23,721 nucleotides of DNA, from contig CALGBY010000126.1 in NCBI GenBank assembly GCA_937886445.1, forward strand, positions 1 through 23,721, given 5' to 3'. The notes beneath the pieces are model-generated. The model was not told where the DNA came from. It did not search any database and saw nothing but the letters and a program-made list of their open reading frames with translations. This DNA is from an uncultured Clostridia bacterium (GTDB lineage: Bacteria > Bacillota > Clostridia > Christensenellales > Aristaeellaceae). The position numbers and the translations under genes were made by a program. This document shows positions 7,292-13,457 of the stretch, piece after piece (position 1 is the first letter of the stretch; every line of letters begins with the position of its first letter).

Positions 7292-8149
7292 TCAATCATC
7301 GATCTCTTCGTAATAATACGAATAATCGATGCCTTTGATGACGATGGCACGATCATTCACACGGCGGGTCAGAGCAGGCTCCAGCAGATGCCGCAGCGGT
7401 TCCGCGTTCGTCACGCTGATCCGCATGGTATCCAGATATTCCTTTTTATCGATCAGGCTCCAGTCCACACAGAGCGCCAGATTCTTTTTCAGCATCATGT
7501 CCAGCCAGATACGGGTGCTGCGGCCGTTGCCCTCCATGAATGGATGCGCGATATTCATTTCAACATATTTTGAAATGATCTCTTCAAAGGTGTTCTCCGG
7601 CATCCGCTCAATCCGGGCTAGGCTTTCATGCAGGAACATGGCCGGCGCGAATGCAAAGCCGCCCTTGGCAATGTTCATGGTGCGAATGCTGCCGGCAAAA
7701 TCGTACAACCCGCCGAAGATATAGCTGTGGATCTGCTGCAGCCCTTTCACTGTGCCGACCTCGATCTGCTGGATGAAGCCGGTGTCAAACAATTCATAGG
7801 CCTTTTGCCTGCTTTTTTCATCCAGTGAAGTTTCAAGATTCTTTATCCATCTGGAGAAGATCTCTCCTTTTTTGCCGGGAATGACGGCTATGACCGTATT
7901 CAGTCCTGCTTCATCCACCACATCCGTCATATAGCTTTTTCCGTCTTTAGCACGGAGTTTCAGTTGTCGACAGATTGTCGACAACTCATCTTTGCGCCGT
8001 TTGACGGCGTTCCAGTAGGAGCGCGGGTTTTTGCTTCCTGTCAGCGCTTCGGCAATGTCCATGGCGCAGAACCACCATTTGGCGCCTTCCTCATCCCATA
8101 CCGCGCGAACTGGTATATTCTCAAAGAACCGGATAGAAGTTTTCTGCAT
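7292..8149 (-). CDS. Bro-N-Fic fusion (probable AMPylating toxin-type protein)
   Basis: This is a 285-aa protein. Residues 1-105 form a Bro-N (phage antirepressor-type, putative DNA-binding) domain: IPVRAVWDEEGAKWWFCAMD, NPRSYWNAVKRR, KDGKSYMTDVV. Residues ~115-265 are a Fic domain with the complete active motif HPFMEGNGRSTR (202-213), the catalytic His202 and the Arg residues that bind ATP phosphates; Fic enzymes usually transfer AMP to Ser/Thr/Tyr. The C-terminus, SYYYEE (277-282), resembles the class III inhibitory (S/T)xxxE(G/N) helix, with Glu in place of Gly/Asn. The start has AAGGGGG 7 nt upstream and a clear promoter. Its own gene contains a perfect dyad (7963-7985) whose 17-nt half recurs over the -35, suggesting autoregulation by the Bro-N domain. 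It could be a toxin with built-in inhibition or a phage-derived effector. Confidence 0.9.
   Translation of the reverse strand: MQKTSIRFFENIPVRAVWDEEGAKWWFCAMDIAEALTGSKNPRSYWNAVKRRKDELSTICRQLKLRAKDGKSYMTDVVDEAGLNTVIAVIPGKKGEIFSRWIKNLETSLDEKSRQKAYELFDTGFIQQIEVGTVKGLQQIHSYIFGGLYDFAGSIRTMNIAKGGFAFAPAMFLHESLARIERMPENTFEEIISKYVEMNIAHPFMEGNGRSTRIWLDMMLKKNLALCVDWSLIDKKEYLDTMRISVTNAEPLRHLLEPALTRRVNDRAIVIKGIDYSYYYEEIDD
7959..7985. promoter_or_regulatory. Intragenic dyad matching the Fic promoter motif
   Basis: A perfect inverted repeat: arms GTTGTCGACA (7963-7972) and TGTCGACAAC (7976-7985) with a GAT spacer. The left half extended (7959-7975, TTCAGTTGTCGACAGAT) is repeated exactly at 8211-8227 over the gene's own -35. 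It lies in the Bro-N coding part (residues ~55-64). It is a candidate binding site for the encoded protein. Confidence 0.6.
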
Positions 8150-8193
8150 CGGATCCCCCTTATCACAATATATGATATCACCATGCTCATGGA

Positions 8194-8222
8194 ATTATAG
8201 CATATAAAAATTCAGTTGTCGA
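8194..8222 (-). promoter_or_regulatory. Sigma-A promoter of Bro-N-Fic gene
   Basis: On the minus strand: TCGACA (8217-8222), a 17-nt spacer, TATAAT (8194-8199), with the extended -10 TGC just before the TATAAT. The start would be near 8187, 38 nt before the ATG. The -35 is embedded in the repeated motif at 8211-8227, so a protein bound there would block RNA polymerase. Confidence 0.85.
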
Positions 8223-8227
8223 CAGAT
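8211..8227. repeat. 17-bp motif repeated in the Fic gene and its promoter
   Basis: TTCAGTTGTCGACAGAT is identical to 7959-7975. It overlaps the -35 hexamer of the Fic promoter. The coding copy is followed by the inverted half; the promoter copy is a single half that itself contains the palindrome TGTCGACA. A 17-bp exact match within 270 bp is very unlikely by chance. Confidence 0.75.
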
Positions 8228-8469
8228 GACATGAATGTGATCATGCCCAGATGCGGCGGTTCCGCCTGTTTTTCAGATAACACGGTAAAGCGGATCCGGA
8301 TGCTGTGTATAGTAACGAAAAGCCCGGTTTCGGCGGCAAAGAGAATGCCGGGATCATGGACGGGGTTCAATATTCATTTATGACAGTTCCGTTCGGCAGG
8401 GCTTTGCGATATTTATCCGATATGGCCCTCCTTTTTTACAGTCGGGGCTGTGCAGAAAGACGGTTTTTA

Positions 8470-8478
8470 TGCTATACT
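8470..8478 (+). promoter_or_regulatory. Candidate extended -10 promoter for the murC operon
   Basis: TG at 8470-8471, C, then TATACT at 8473-8478; no strong -35 is seen 16-18 nt upstream. Transcription would start near 8485, right at the edge of the MITE-like element, placing the whole element in the murC leader. The rest of 8228-8469 shows nothing I can call. Confidence 0.4.
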
Positions 8479-8482
8479 GTAC

Positions 8483-8644
8483 AGGCAATACCGCACAATT
8501 CGTCAGCACGCTGAGCGACGCCTTTTCCACCATCTCCATCTCGCGGAAATCTCGATTTACCTCCGGTAAACCTTCGGTTTCCGCAAGCGGATCTGCTGAA
8601 AAATTCACTCGCCATCGCACAGACTCATTTGCGCGGTATTACCT
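8483..8644 (-). mobile_element. MITE-like element with terminal inverted repeats and hairpin chain
   Basis: A 162-bp element bounded by imperfect 16-bp inverted repeats: AGGCAATACCGCACAA at 8483-8498 and, read on the other strand, AGGTAATACCGCGCAA at 8629-8644 (14 of 16 identical). Inside is a head-to-tail chain of small hairpins: AAAT/ATTT (8547-8558), TTTACC/GGTAAA (8556-8570), AAACC/GGTTT (8568-8580) and TCCGC/GCGGA (8580-8591). Part of it (8483-8556) matches 28-101 in inverted orientation. No target-site duplication is evident and no transposase is encoded, so it would be non-autonomous. Alternatives are a REP/BIME-like palindromic unit or a structured leader RNA. Confidence 0.65.
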
Positions 8645-8696
8645 GAAGGGATCCAGTATCCTTTTCGGAATGCTGCTTTTTTGATAAGAACATCGA

Positions 8697-8714
8697 TCCC
8701 GCCCTCCGGCGGGA
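8697..8714 (+). promoter_or_regulatory. Hairpin beside the murC ribosome binding site
   Basis: TCCCGCC (8697-8703), loop CTCC, GGCGGGA (8708-8714), ending 1 nt before the AAGGAG sequence of murC (8716-8721). There is no T-run, so it is not a terminator. It may affect ribosome access, but this is an inference. Confidence 0.4.
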
Positions 8715-8728
8715 GCAAGGAGCGCCAT

Positions 8729-10132
8729 ATGGTTTCCATAACGGATTATAAAGGCAAAACAGTACATATGATCGGCATCGGCGGGTCCTCTATGAGCGGG
8801 CTGGCGGATATGCTGGTAAAGGAAGGGTATACGGTGACGGGCAGTGACCGTACGCTTTCCCACGCTGTGGAGGGGCTGATCGAAAAGGGCGTAAAGGTGT
8901 ATATCGGCCACGACGCCCAAAATGTGCAGGGAGCGGACCTGCTGGTGTATTCCGCCGCCATCGCCGCGGATAACCCGGAACGGCTGGAGGCGAAGCGCCT
9001 GGGCATTCCCGAAATGGAACGCGCGGAGCTGCTGGGGCAGCTTATGCTGGGGCATGAGATCAATATCTGCGTGAGCGGAGCTCACGGCAAGACCAGCACC
9101 TCCTCCATGATCGCGGAGGCGCTGATCGACGCGGGGATGGATCCGGCTGTCTCCATCGGCGGGCGTCCCATCACGCTGGGCAGCGGCAGCCGCGTGGGCA
9201 GCGGCAAAGCGTTTGTGGCCGAGGCCTGCGAGTTTCACGGCAGCTTTCTCTTTATGCATCCCACCGTGGCGGTGGTGCTCAACATTGATGAGGACCATCT
9301 GGATTATTACGGCGATATCGAGCACATCGAACAGGCGTTCGAGCAGTTTCTGAACCTGCTGCCTGAAGACGGCACGGCTGTCGGCTGGGGCGGCGATGAG
9401 CGGATCATGAGGATCTTTTCCCGCCTGAACAGGCGGAAGGTCACCTTCGGCCTCACGCCGGATTGTGACTGCTTCGCTTCCTCCCTTTGCTATACAGAGG
9501 ACGGGCGGGGAGATTTTGACATCGTTTTCGGTGGGAAGATGCTGGGCCATGTCACCCTGACCACCGCCGGGGAGTTTGCCGTGATCAACGCGCTGGCGGC
9601 CTTTGCCGCGTCCTATGTTGCCGGGGCTCCGGCGGAGGCGCTGTGCCGCTCGCTTTCCGATTTTGCCGGCGTGCACAGGCGGTTTGAACTGACAAGTGTG
9701 ACCGACGGCGTGAGCTTGTATACCGATTACGGCCACAACCCGCCGGAAATGCGCGCCGCCGTGCATGTAGCGGTGATGCGCCATCCCCGCCGTGTGATCG
9801 CCGTGATGCAGCCGCACACCTACAGCCGTGTAAAAACGCTGTTTGAAGGGTATCTCACCTGCACCGAGGAGGCGGATATCACGCTGGTGACCGATATCTG
9901 TGCCGCCCGCGAGAAGGATCCCGGGGATATCAACAGCCTTATGGTGGTGGAGGGCATGAAAAAGCACGGCGTGAACGCCGTATATACCCCCACCTTTGAC
10001 GATACGGAAAAGTATCTGCGCGATATCTGGCAGGAGGGCGATCTGGTGATCACCATGGGCTGCGGCGATATCAACCTGCTCAATGAGCAGATCCGCGGGC
10101 ACGGCGACAGCAAAGGAAAAACGGAAAAATGA
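8729..10132 (+). CDS. murC: UDP-N-acetylmuramate--L-alanine ligase, divergent form
   Basis: This 467-aa cytoplasmic Mur ligase adds L-Ala to UDP-MurNAc in peptidoglycan synthesis. It shows the N-terminal Rossmann glycine motif MIGIGGSSMSGLA (14-26), the ATP P-loop SGAHGKTST (116-124), the central LNIDEDHLDYYG (184-195), HRRFEL (316-321), and the C-terminal DYGHNPPE (333-340) and MQPHTYSR (360-367). Classical MurC has DDYAHHPTE and GTHGKTTT, so this is a divergent paralogue of a kind I associate with Clostridia, and a second murC may exist elsewhere; Mpl-like activity is an alternative. The ATG at 8729 is chosen for AAGGAG 7 nt upstream; a TTG at 8681 would precede the hairpin and ribosome site. 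It overlaps the next gene by 4 nt (ATGA). Confidence 0.88.
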   Translation: MVSITDYKGKTVHMIGIGGSSMSGLADMLVKEGYTVTGSDRTLSHAVEGLIEKGVKVYIGHDAQNVQGADLLVYSAAIAADNPERLEAKRLGIPEMERAELLGQLMLGHEINICVSGAHGKTSTSSMIAEALIDAGMDPAVSIGGRPITLGSGSRVGSGKAFVAEACEFHGSFLFMHPTVAVVLNIDEDHLDYYGDIEHIEQAFEQFLNLLPEDGTAVGWGGDERIMRIFSRLNRRKVTFGLTPDCDCFASSLCYTEDGRGDFDIVFGGKMLGHVTLTTAGEFAVINALAAFAASYVAGAPAEALCRSLSDFAGVHRRFELTSVTDGVSLYTDYGHNPPEMRAAVHVAVMRHPRRVIAVMQPHTYSRVKTLFEGYLTCTEEADITLVTDICAAREKDPGDINSLMVVEGMKKHGVNAVYTPTFDDTEKYLRDIWQEGDLVITMGCGDINLLNEQIRGHGDSKGKTEK

Positions 10133-11532
10133 ACATGAGACGAGTGGGGTGCGTGCTGCTGTGCCTCAGCATCGCGCTCTCCGCCCTGCCTGTGCGGGCG
10201 GAGGAAACGACAGAGGAGCCGGCGCCGCGCGAGTTTTTAACGGACGCGCTGGCCGGGGGCTATGACACGGGAAAAACGGTTTCCCTTTCGGGCACGTTGA
10301 GCATCAAAAAGGCGTTGAAGCTTACCGATGCCGCAAAATCGCTTGCGGACCGGCTGCTTGAAAGCGCGTCCTTTGCCCTGTCCTTTTCCTCCTCCGCCTA
10401 TTCCCTTTCTCTTTTGTCCGGCGGCGAGGAATATCTGCGCCTTGAGGAGGCCGAAACGGACGCGGGCTGTGTGACCGCGGTGAACGGTTACTCCCTGTGC
10501 ACAGAGGAAGGGCTTTTTGAAGCCGGCTTGGATGACTTCCTTTCCTTTTCAGCCTGCGCGGACGCGGCCCGTGAGACCGCGCGCCTCGTGGAGGGCGCGT
10601 ATGACGCGCTGTATGAGGCGGAGGAATGCACGGAGATGGCGGACCGGACCCGCTTTTCCCGCGGAGGCAGAAGCAGAACGAGGATGGACCGCTCCTGCAG
10701 CCCGGCCCTTGCCCGTACAGCCTTTGAACCGTACGCGGAGGCGTTCCTCGCGGCTTGCCCGCGCGGCGTGCTTTCCTGTCTGCCGCGGGGCCTTGCCTTT
10801 ACGGATGACGCGGTGTTTTCTGTCTATCGCACGCAGGATGGCTCCTGTCTGGCGGTAACGGTAAGCGGTACGGTGGCAGCGGAGGAAAAGACCTATACTC
10901 TTTCCTTCCGGGCGGATACCGGGGAGAGCGGAACGGCGCTTTTCTGTTCCCTCACCGGGGCGGATAAAAAGGAGCTGTGCTCCTTCTCGCTGGATATGAG
11001 CGGGGAGCGGAAGGATGCCGCGCTTTCCCGCAAGCTCACCGTGAAAACGACTGAAACGGTCAACGGGAAAAAGAAGAACACCGAAATCGTGCTCAGCCTT
11101 TCCGAGAAACTGAAGGCGGAGACCTCCGATCTTTCGATCACCCTGACGGTAAAGACAACGGAAAACGGCAAAACGATGAATTGGACCGTCACACCGAAGC
11201 TGACCGTTTCGGGTGAAAGCGGCAGCGGCACGGTGACCTTTTCACATAAAGCGGATCAGACCGTTGACCTGTCGGGCACCCTCACGCTGCTCGCCTTTTC
11301 AATAGGCGACCGGCCGCCTTTTTTGCCAGACGGCGGCAGCACGGAAACGGTGCGGGATCCGGAGACCGCCCTTCTGCTCGCGGAAGGGGAACTGCTGAAG
11401 GGATTGTCGCGCTATATGGCCTCGCTGCCTGAGGAGGATTTTCTTCTTTTCACTCATGAAGCGCGTACGGAGGAATGGACGGAGCTCTTTTCCGGGCGTG
11501 CGATAACACCTCAGGACTGGGCGGTGGAATAA
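10129..11532 (+). CDS. Secreted protein of unknown function, coupled to murC
   Basis: This is a 467-aa exported protein with a signal peptide (MRRVGCVLLCLSIALSALPVRAE pattern, cleavage near RA|EE). The mature part is rich in Ser, Thr, Glu and Leu and predicted beta strands. It contains a short internal repeat, LTVKTTETVNGKKK and LTVKTTENGKT, about 36 residues apart (near 11035 and 11140). No known domain is recognised and there is no transmembrane anchor at the C-terminus. The start overlaps the murC stop as ATGA; a second ATG at 10135 is possible and better spaced from the GGA sequence. The overlap implies coordinated expression with murC and suggests an envelope-related role, unproven. It is followed after 44 nt by a protein of almost the same length and style. 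Confidence 0.75.
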   Translation: MNMRRVGCVLLCLSIALSALPVRAEETTEEPAPREFLTDALAGGYDTGKTVSLSGTLSIKKALKLTDAAKSLADRLLESASFALSFSSSAYSLSLLSGGEEYLRLEEAETDAGCVTAVNGYSLCTEEGLFEAGLDDFLSFSACADAARETARLVEGAYDALYEAEECTEMADRTRFSRGGRSRTRMDRSCSPALARTAFEPYAEAFLAACPRGVLSCLPRGLAFTDDAVFSVYRTQDGSCLAVTVSGTVAAEEKTYTLSFRADTGESGTALFCSLTGADKKELCSFSLDMSGERKDAALSRKLTVKTTETVNGKKKNTEIVLSLSEKLKAETSDLSITLTVKTTENGKTMNWTVTPKLTVSGESGSGTVTFSHKADQTVDLSGTLTLLAFSIGDRPPFLPDGGSTETVRDPETALLLAEGELLKGLSRYMASLPEEDFLLFTHEARTEEWTELFSGRAITPQDWAVE

Positions 11533-11576
11533 CGATACGGAGAACTGCCGCTGACAGCTCATCCGAAGGAGGAAAT

Positions 11577-12977
11577 ATGGGAATGAAACGGATCGTGATA
11601 CGGGTGCTTGCCATGCTGTGCCTGTCCGCGCTGATGCTTGCGCTGAGCCCGGCGCAGGCGGTGGGCGGATCGGAGATCGACCTGGTGGAAAAGCTGCGTA
11701 TGCAGCCCAAGGCCAGCGGTTATTCCGGCAGCGGCGAGATCCGCGCGAGCGGGGAAAGCATGGCTTTTCCGTTTGATGGGGCGTTTTCCCTTTTGAAGAC
11801 GCTGGACGGGTACACGCTGACGGTGGCCGGCACCGGCTTTTCCCGTGACAAAAGGATCAAAGTGAATGACGGGTATGTTAAACAGCCGGTATGGGAGACC
11901 GATACGCTCGTCACGCTTGCCCGTGAGGAAAAGGTGCTGCCTGAGCTGCGCGTATATACGGATAACGACACCTTCGCGTTCTCCTCTCCTGTTTTTGAGG
12001 GGAAGATCCCCGCGTTCGGCCGCGGAGCGCTGCTGCGCGCGCTGGAAAATACCGGCCTTGCGGACCGGGACGCGGTGCTGATCTACAGGCTGGTCACGCT
12101 TTTTGCAGACAGCGCTCCGGCGCTGGAGCCCTATGTGAGCGATCTGGGCATGCGGCTTTCCGCTTTTTGCGATCATACGGAGGATGCGAGCGGCACGCGC
12201 CTGACCTACAGGGTGCCCGCCGCCGTGATGATGAAAAGCCTTGCCGATGAGGTGAGCGCCATGCTGGAGGACAAGAATGTCCGTCCTCTGATCGATCCCT
12301 TTGCAGCGGGAGAAGCGGAGGCGCTGCCTGCCCTGCTTGGCCGCGTCACACCGTCTGATGATTTTGAGATCACCCGCGTTTACGACCGGCAGGCCGTGAT
12401 GCAGGAAACGGAAATGTATATCCCCTTTACCGGCGAGAACGGGTACAGTGCCTGCCGGATACGCCTCACGCCCGGGGAAGCGGGGCTTCATACGGAGATC
12501 ACGCTTTCGGGAGATAAGGGAGAGGCTGCCTTCTCCTTTGAAAAAACCGGTCAGAACGCCTGGCGCGGCAGCTTCGGCACCGCGGACGCGGAGGGCGTTT
12601 CGCGCGCGTTTGACTGGCAGGCGGAGTACAGCATCGGCGCTGTGAGCTATGACCGGGTGAAGGATCTGGCCGTGCAGGAGCTGCGCGCGCGTGTTTCGGT
12701 GAGCGCGGACGGAAAAACGCAGACGGCCTCGGCCATGGTGCTTCTTTCCAGCGGCGCGAAGGCGACGGCGCCCCTCACCCTTGAACTGACCGCCGGGCTG
12801 GAAAGCGAAAACGGCGCCCGCGCGGAGCTGACCTTTACGGGCAACACCTTCCGCCGCACCGAACCCGGCACGCCGGATGAAAACAGCATGATCTTCCTGG
12901 ACAGGACGGATGAAAACACGGCGAGGGAAACGCTGGAGACCGTCAAAAAGCTGTGGGACGCCCTTGGAAAACAATGA
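11577..12977 (+). CDS. Secreted protein of unknown function, third gene of murC operon
   Basis: This is a 466-aa exported protein. The signal peptide covers residues 1-25 (MGMKRIVIRVLAMLCLSALM, then LALSPAQA|V). The mature region begins with an amphipathic helix and then strand-rich segments (SGYSGSGEIRASGESM, DGYTLTVAGTGFSRDKRIKV, GLHTEITLSGDKGEAAFSFE, QELRARVSVSADGKTQTASA). It ends in a helix, ARETLETVKKLWDALGKQ. No catalytic motif or known domain is seen. The start is set by AAGGAGG 5 nt upstream; an open extension to 11475 lies inside the preceding gene and lacks a ribosome site. Length, architecture and position suggest an old duplication with the preceding gene, but pairwise identity looks low. 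It is closed by the terminator at 13067-13107. Confidence 0.75.
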   Translation: MGMKRIVIRVLAMLCLSALMLALSPAQAVGGSEIDLVEKLRMQPKASGYSGSGEIRASGESMAFPFDGAFSLLKTLDGYTLTVAGTGFSRDKRIKVNDGYVKQPVWETDTLVTLAREEKVLPELRVYTDNDTFAFSSPVFEGKIPAFGRGALLRALENTGLADRDAVLIYRLVTLFADSAPALEPYVSDLGMRLSAFCDHTEDASGTRLTYRVPAAVMMKSLADEVSAMLEDKNVRPLIDPFAAGEAEALPALLGRVTPSDDFEITRVYDRQAVMQETEMYIPFTGENGYSACRIRLTPGEAGLHTEITLSGDKGEAAFSFEKTGQNAWRGSFGTADAEGVSRAFDWQAEYSIGAVSYDRVKDLAVQELRARVSVSADGKTQTASAMVLLSSGAKATAPLTLELTAGLESENGARAELTFTGNTFRRTEPGTPDENSMIFLDRTDENTARETLETVKKLWDALGKQ

Positions 12978-13066
12978 TCCGGCAGCACTTCCTCCGCGGG
13001 TCTGAAACAACGGGTGACCGGAGATCATGGCGTCGCGACGCTGAGGGAAAGTGCCTTTACAGCAAA

Positions 13067-13107
13067 CATCAAAAAAGAACAGACGGGATGCCTGTTCTTT
13101 TTTGATG
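13067..13107. terminator. Terminator of the murC operon
   Basis: A perfect 16-bp inverted repeat, CATCAAAAAAGAACAG (13067-13082) and CTGTTCTTTTTTGATG (13092-13107), with a 9-nt loop. A-tract and T-tract make it usable in both directions. Just upstream, 13030-13041 is the palindrome GCGTCGCGACGC of unknown role. It separates the GC-rich murC operon from the AT-richer CRISPR-Cas region. Confidence 0.9.
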
Positions 13108-13250
13108 GGCAGGGATAAGCGTTACGGATTCCGGGAACTCTTCGCAACACAAAAATCAAGCTGCCTTCAGCAGTTATCTTGACTGTGTGTTTTCAGAATG
13201 AAGATGATCGGCAGCAGGCCGGAAAGCATAAACATATGGAATATGAATGA

Positions 13251-13267
13251 CAGAACCGATCGTTCTG
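13251..13267. promoter_or_regulatory. Isolated dyad upstream of the cas promoter
   Basis: CAGAAC (13251-13256), a 5-nt centre CGATC and GTTCTG (13262-13267). It resembles a Gram-positive SOS box (GAAC-N4-GTTC) but with one extra central base, so LexA binding is doubtful. It lies about 120 bp upstream of the cas -35. The remainder of 13108-13362 shows nothing else I can support. Confidence 0.25.
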
Positions 13268-13362
13268 CATTGATGATGTATTATTCTTGCCGTTTACTGA
13301 TATACCGTTCTGCTTTGTATGAGATCGATAGTAACAATAATTGCACCTATCGGGGTAAACTC

Positions 13363-13397
13363 GACAAAGTTGTCCTGTTTCACTATTGAAACATAGT
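13363..13397. promoter_or_regulatory. Nested inverted repeats over the cas promoter
   Basis: Three overlapping or adjacent dyads: GACAA-AG-TTGTC (13363-13374), GTTTCA-CTAT-TGAAAC (13377-13392) and ACTAT-TGAAAC-ATAGT (13382-13397). The last two cover the -35 hexamer (13386-13391). This is an operator-like arrangement that could bind a repressor of the cas operon. No candidate regulator is encoded within the operon. Confidence 0.5.
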
Positions 13398-13414
13398 CGA
13401 AACAGTGATATAAT
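13386..13414 (+). promoter_or_regulatory. Sigma-A promoter of the cas operon
   Basis: TTGAAA (13386-13391), a 17-nt spacer and a perfect TATAAT (13409-13414). Transcription would begin near 13421, so start codons at 13386 and 13413 cannot be used; this supports the cas3 start at 13458 and a leader of about 37 nt. No other clear promoter is seen through cas2. Confidence 0.85.
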
Positions 13415-13457
13415 GAATTTGGAAAAGACAAAAGATAGTTGTCACGGGGGAAAGGAT

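Noticed and set aside
7162..7356. Longer N-terminus for the regulator-like gene
   Set aside because: It would overlap the Fic coding end and lacks a ribosome site, whereas the ATG at 7161 has GGGAGG.
8378..8620. Minus-strand frame encoding a small protein ending in or containing SVLTNCAVLP, also seen at 24-103
   Set aside because: The frame runs through the MITE-like repeat; the two copies differ by many amino-acid-changing transitions, as expected of a nucleotide repeat, and no ribosome site is clear.
8681..8728. Upstream TTG start for murC
   Set aside because: The extension precedes a hairpin and the AAGGAG site that serves the ATG at 8729, and adds no MurC-like sequence.
13198..13389. 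Short plus-strand frame (63 aa) before cas3
   Set aside because: No ribosome site, no recognisable sequence, and it runs into the cas promoter.
13386..13457. Longer Cas3 N-terminus from 13386 or 13413
   Set aside because: These codons fall on the -35 and -10 of the cas promoter, so they are upstream of the transcript start.
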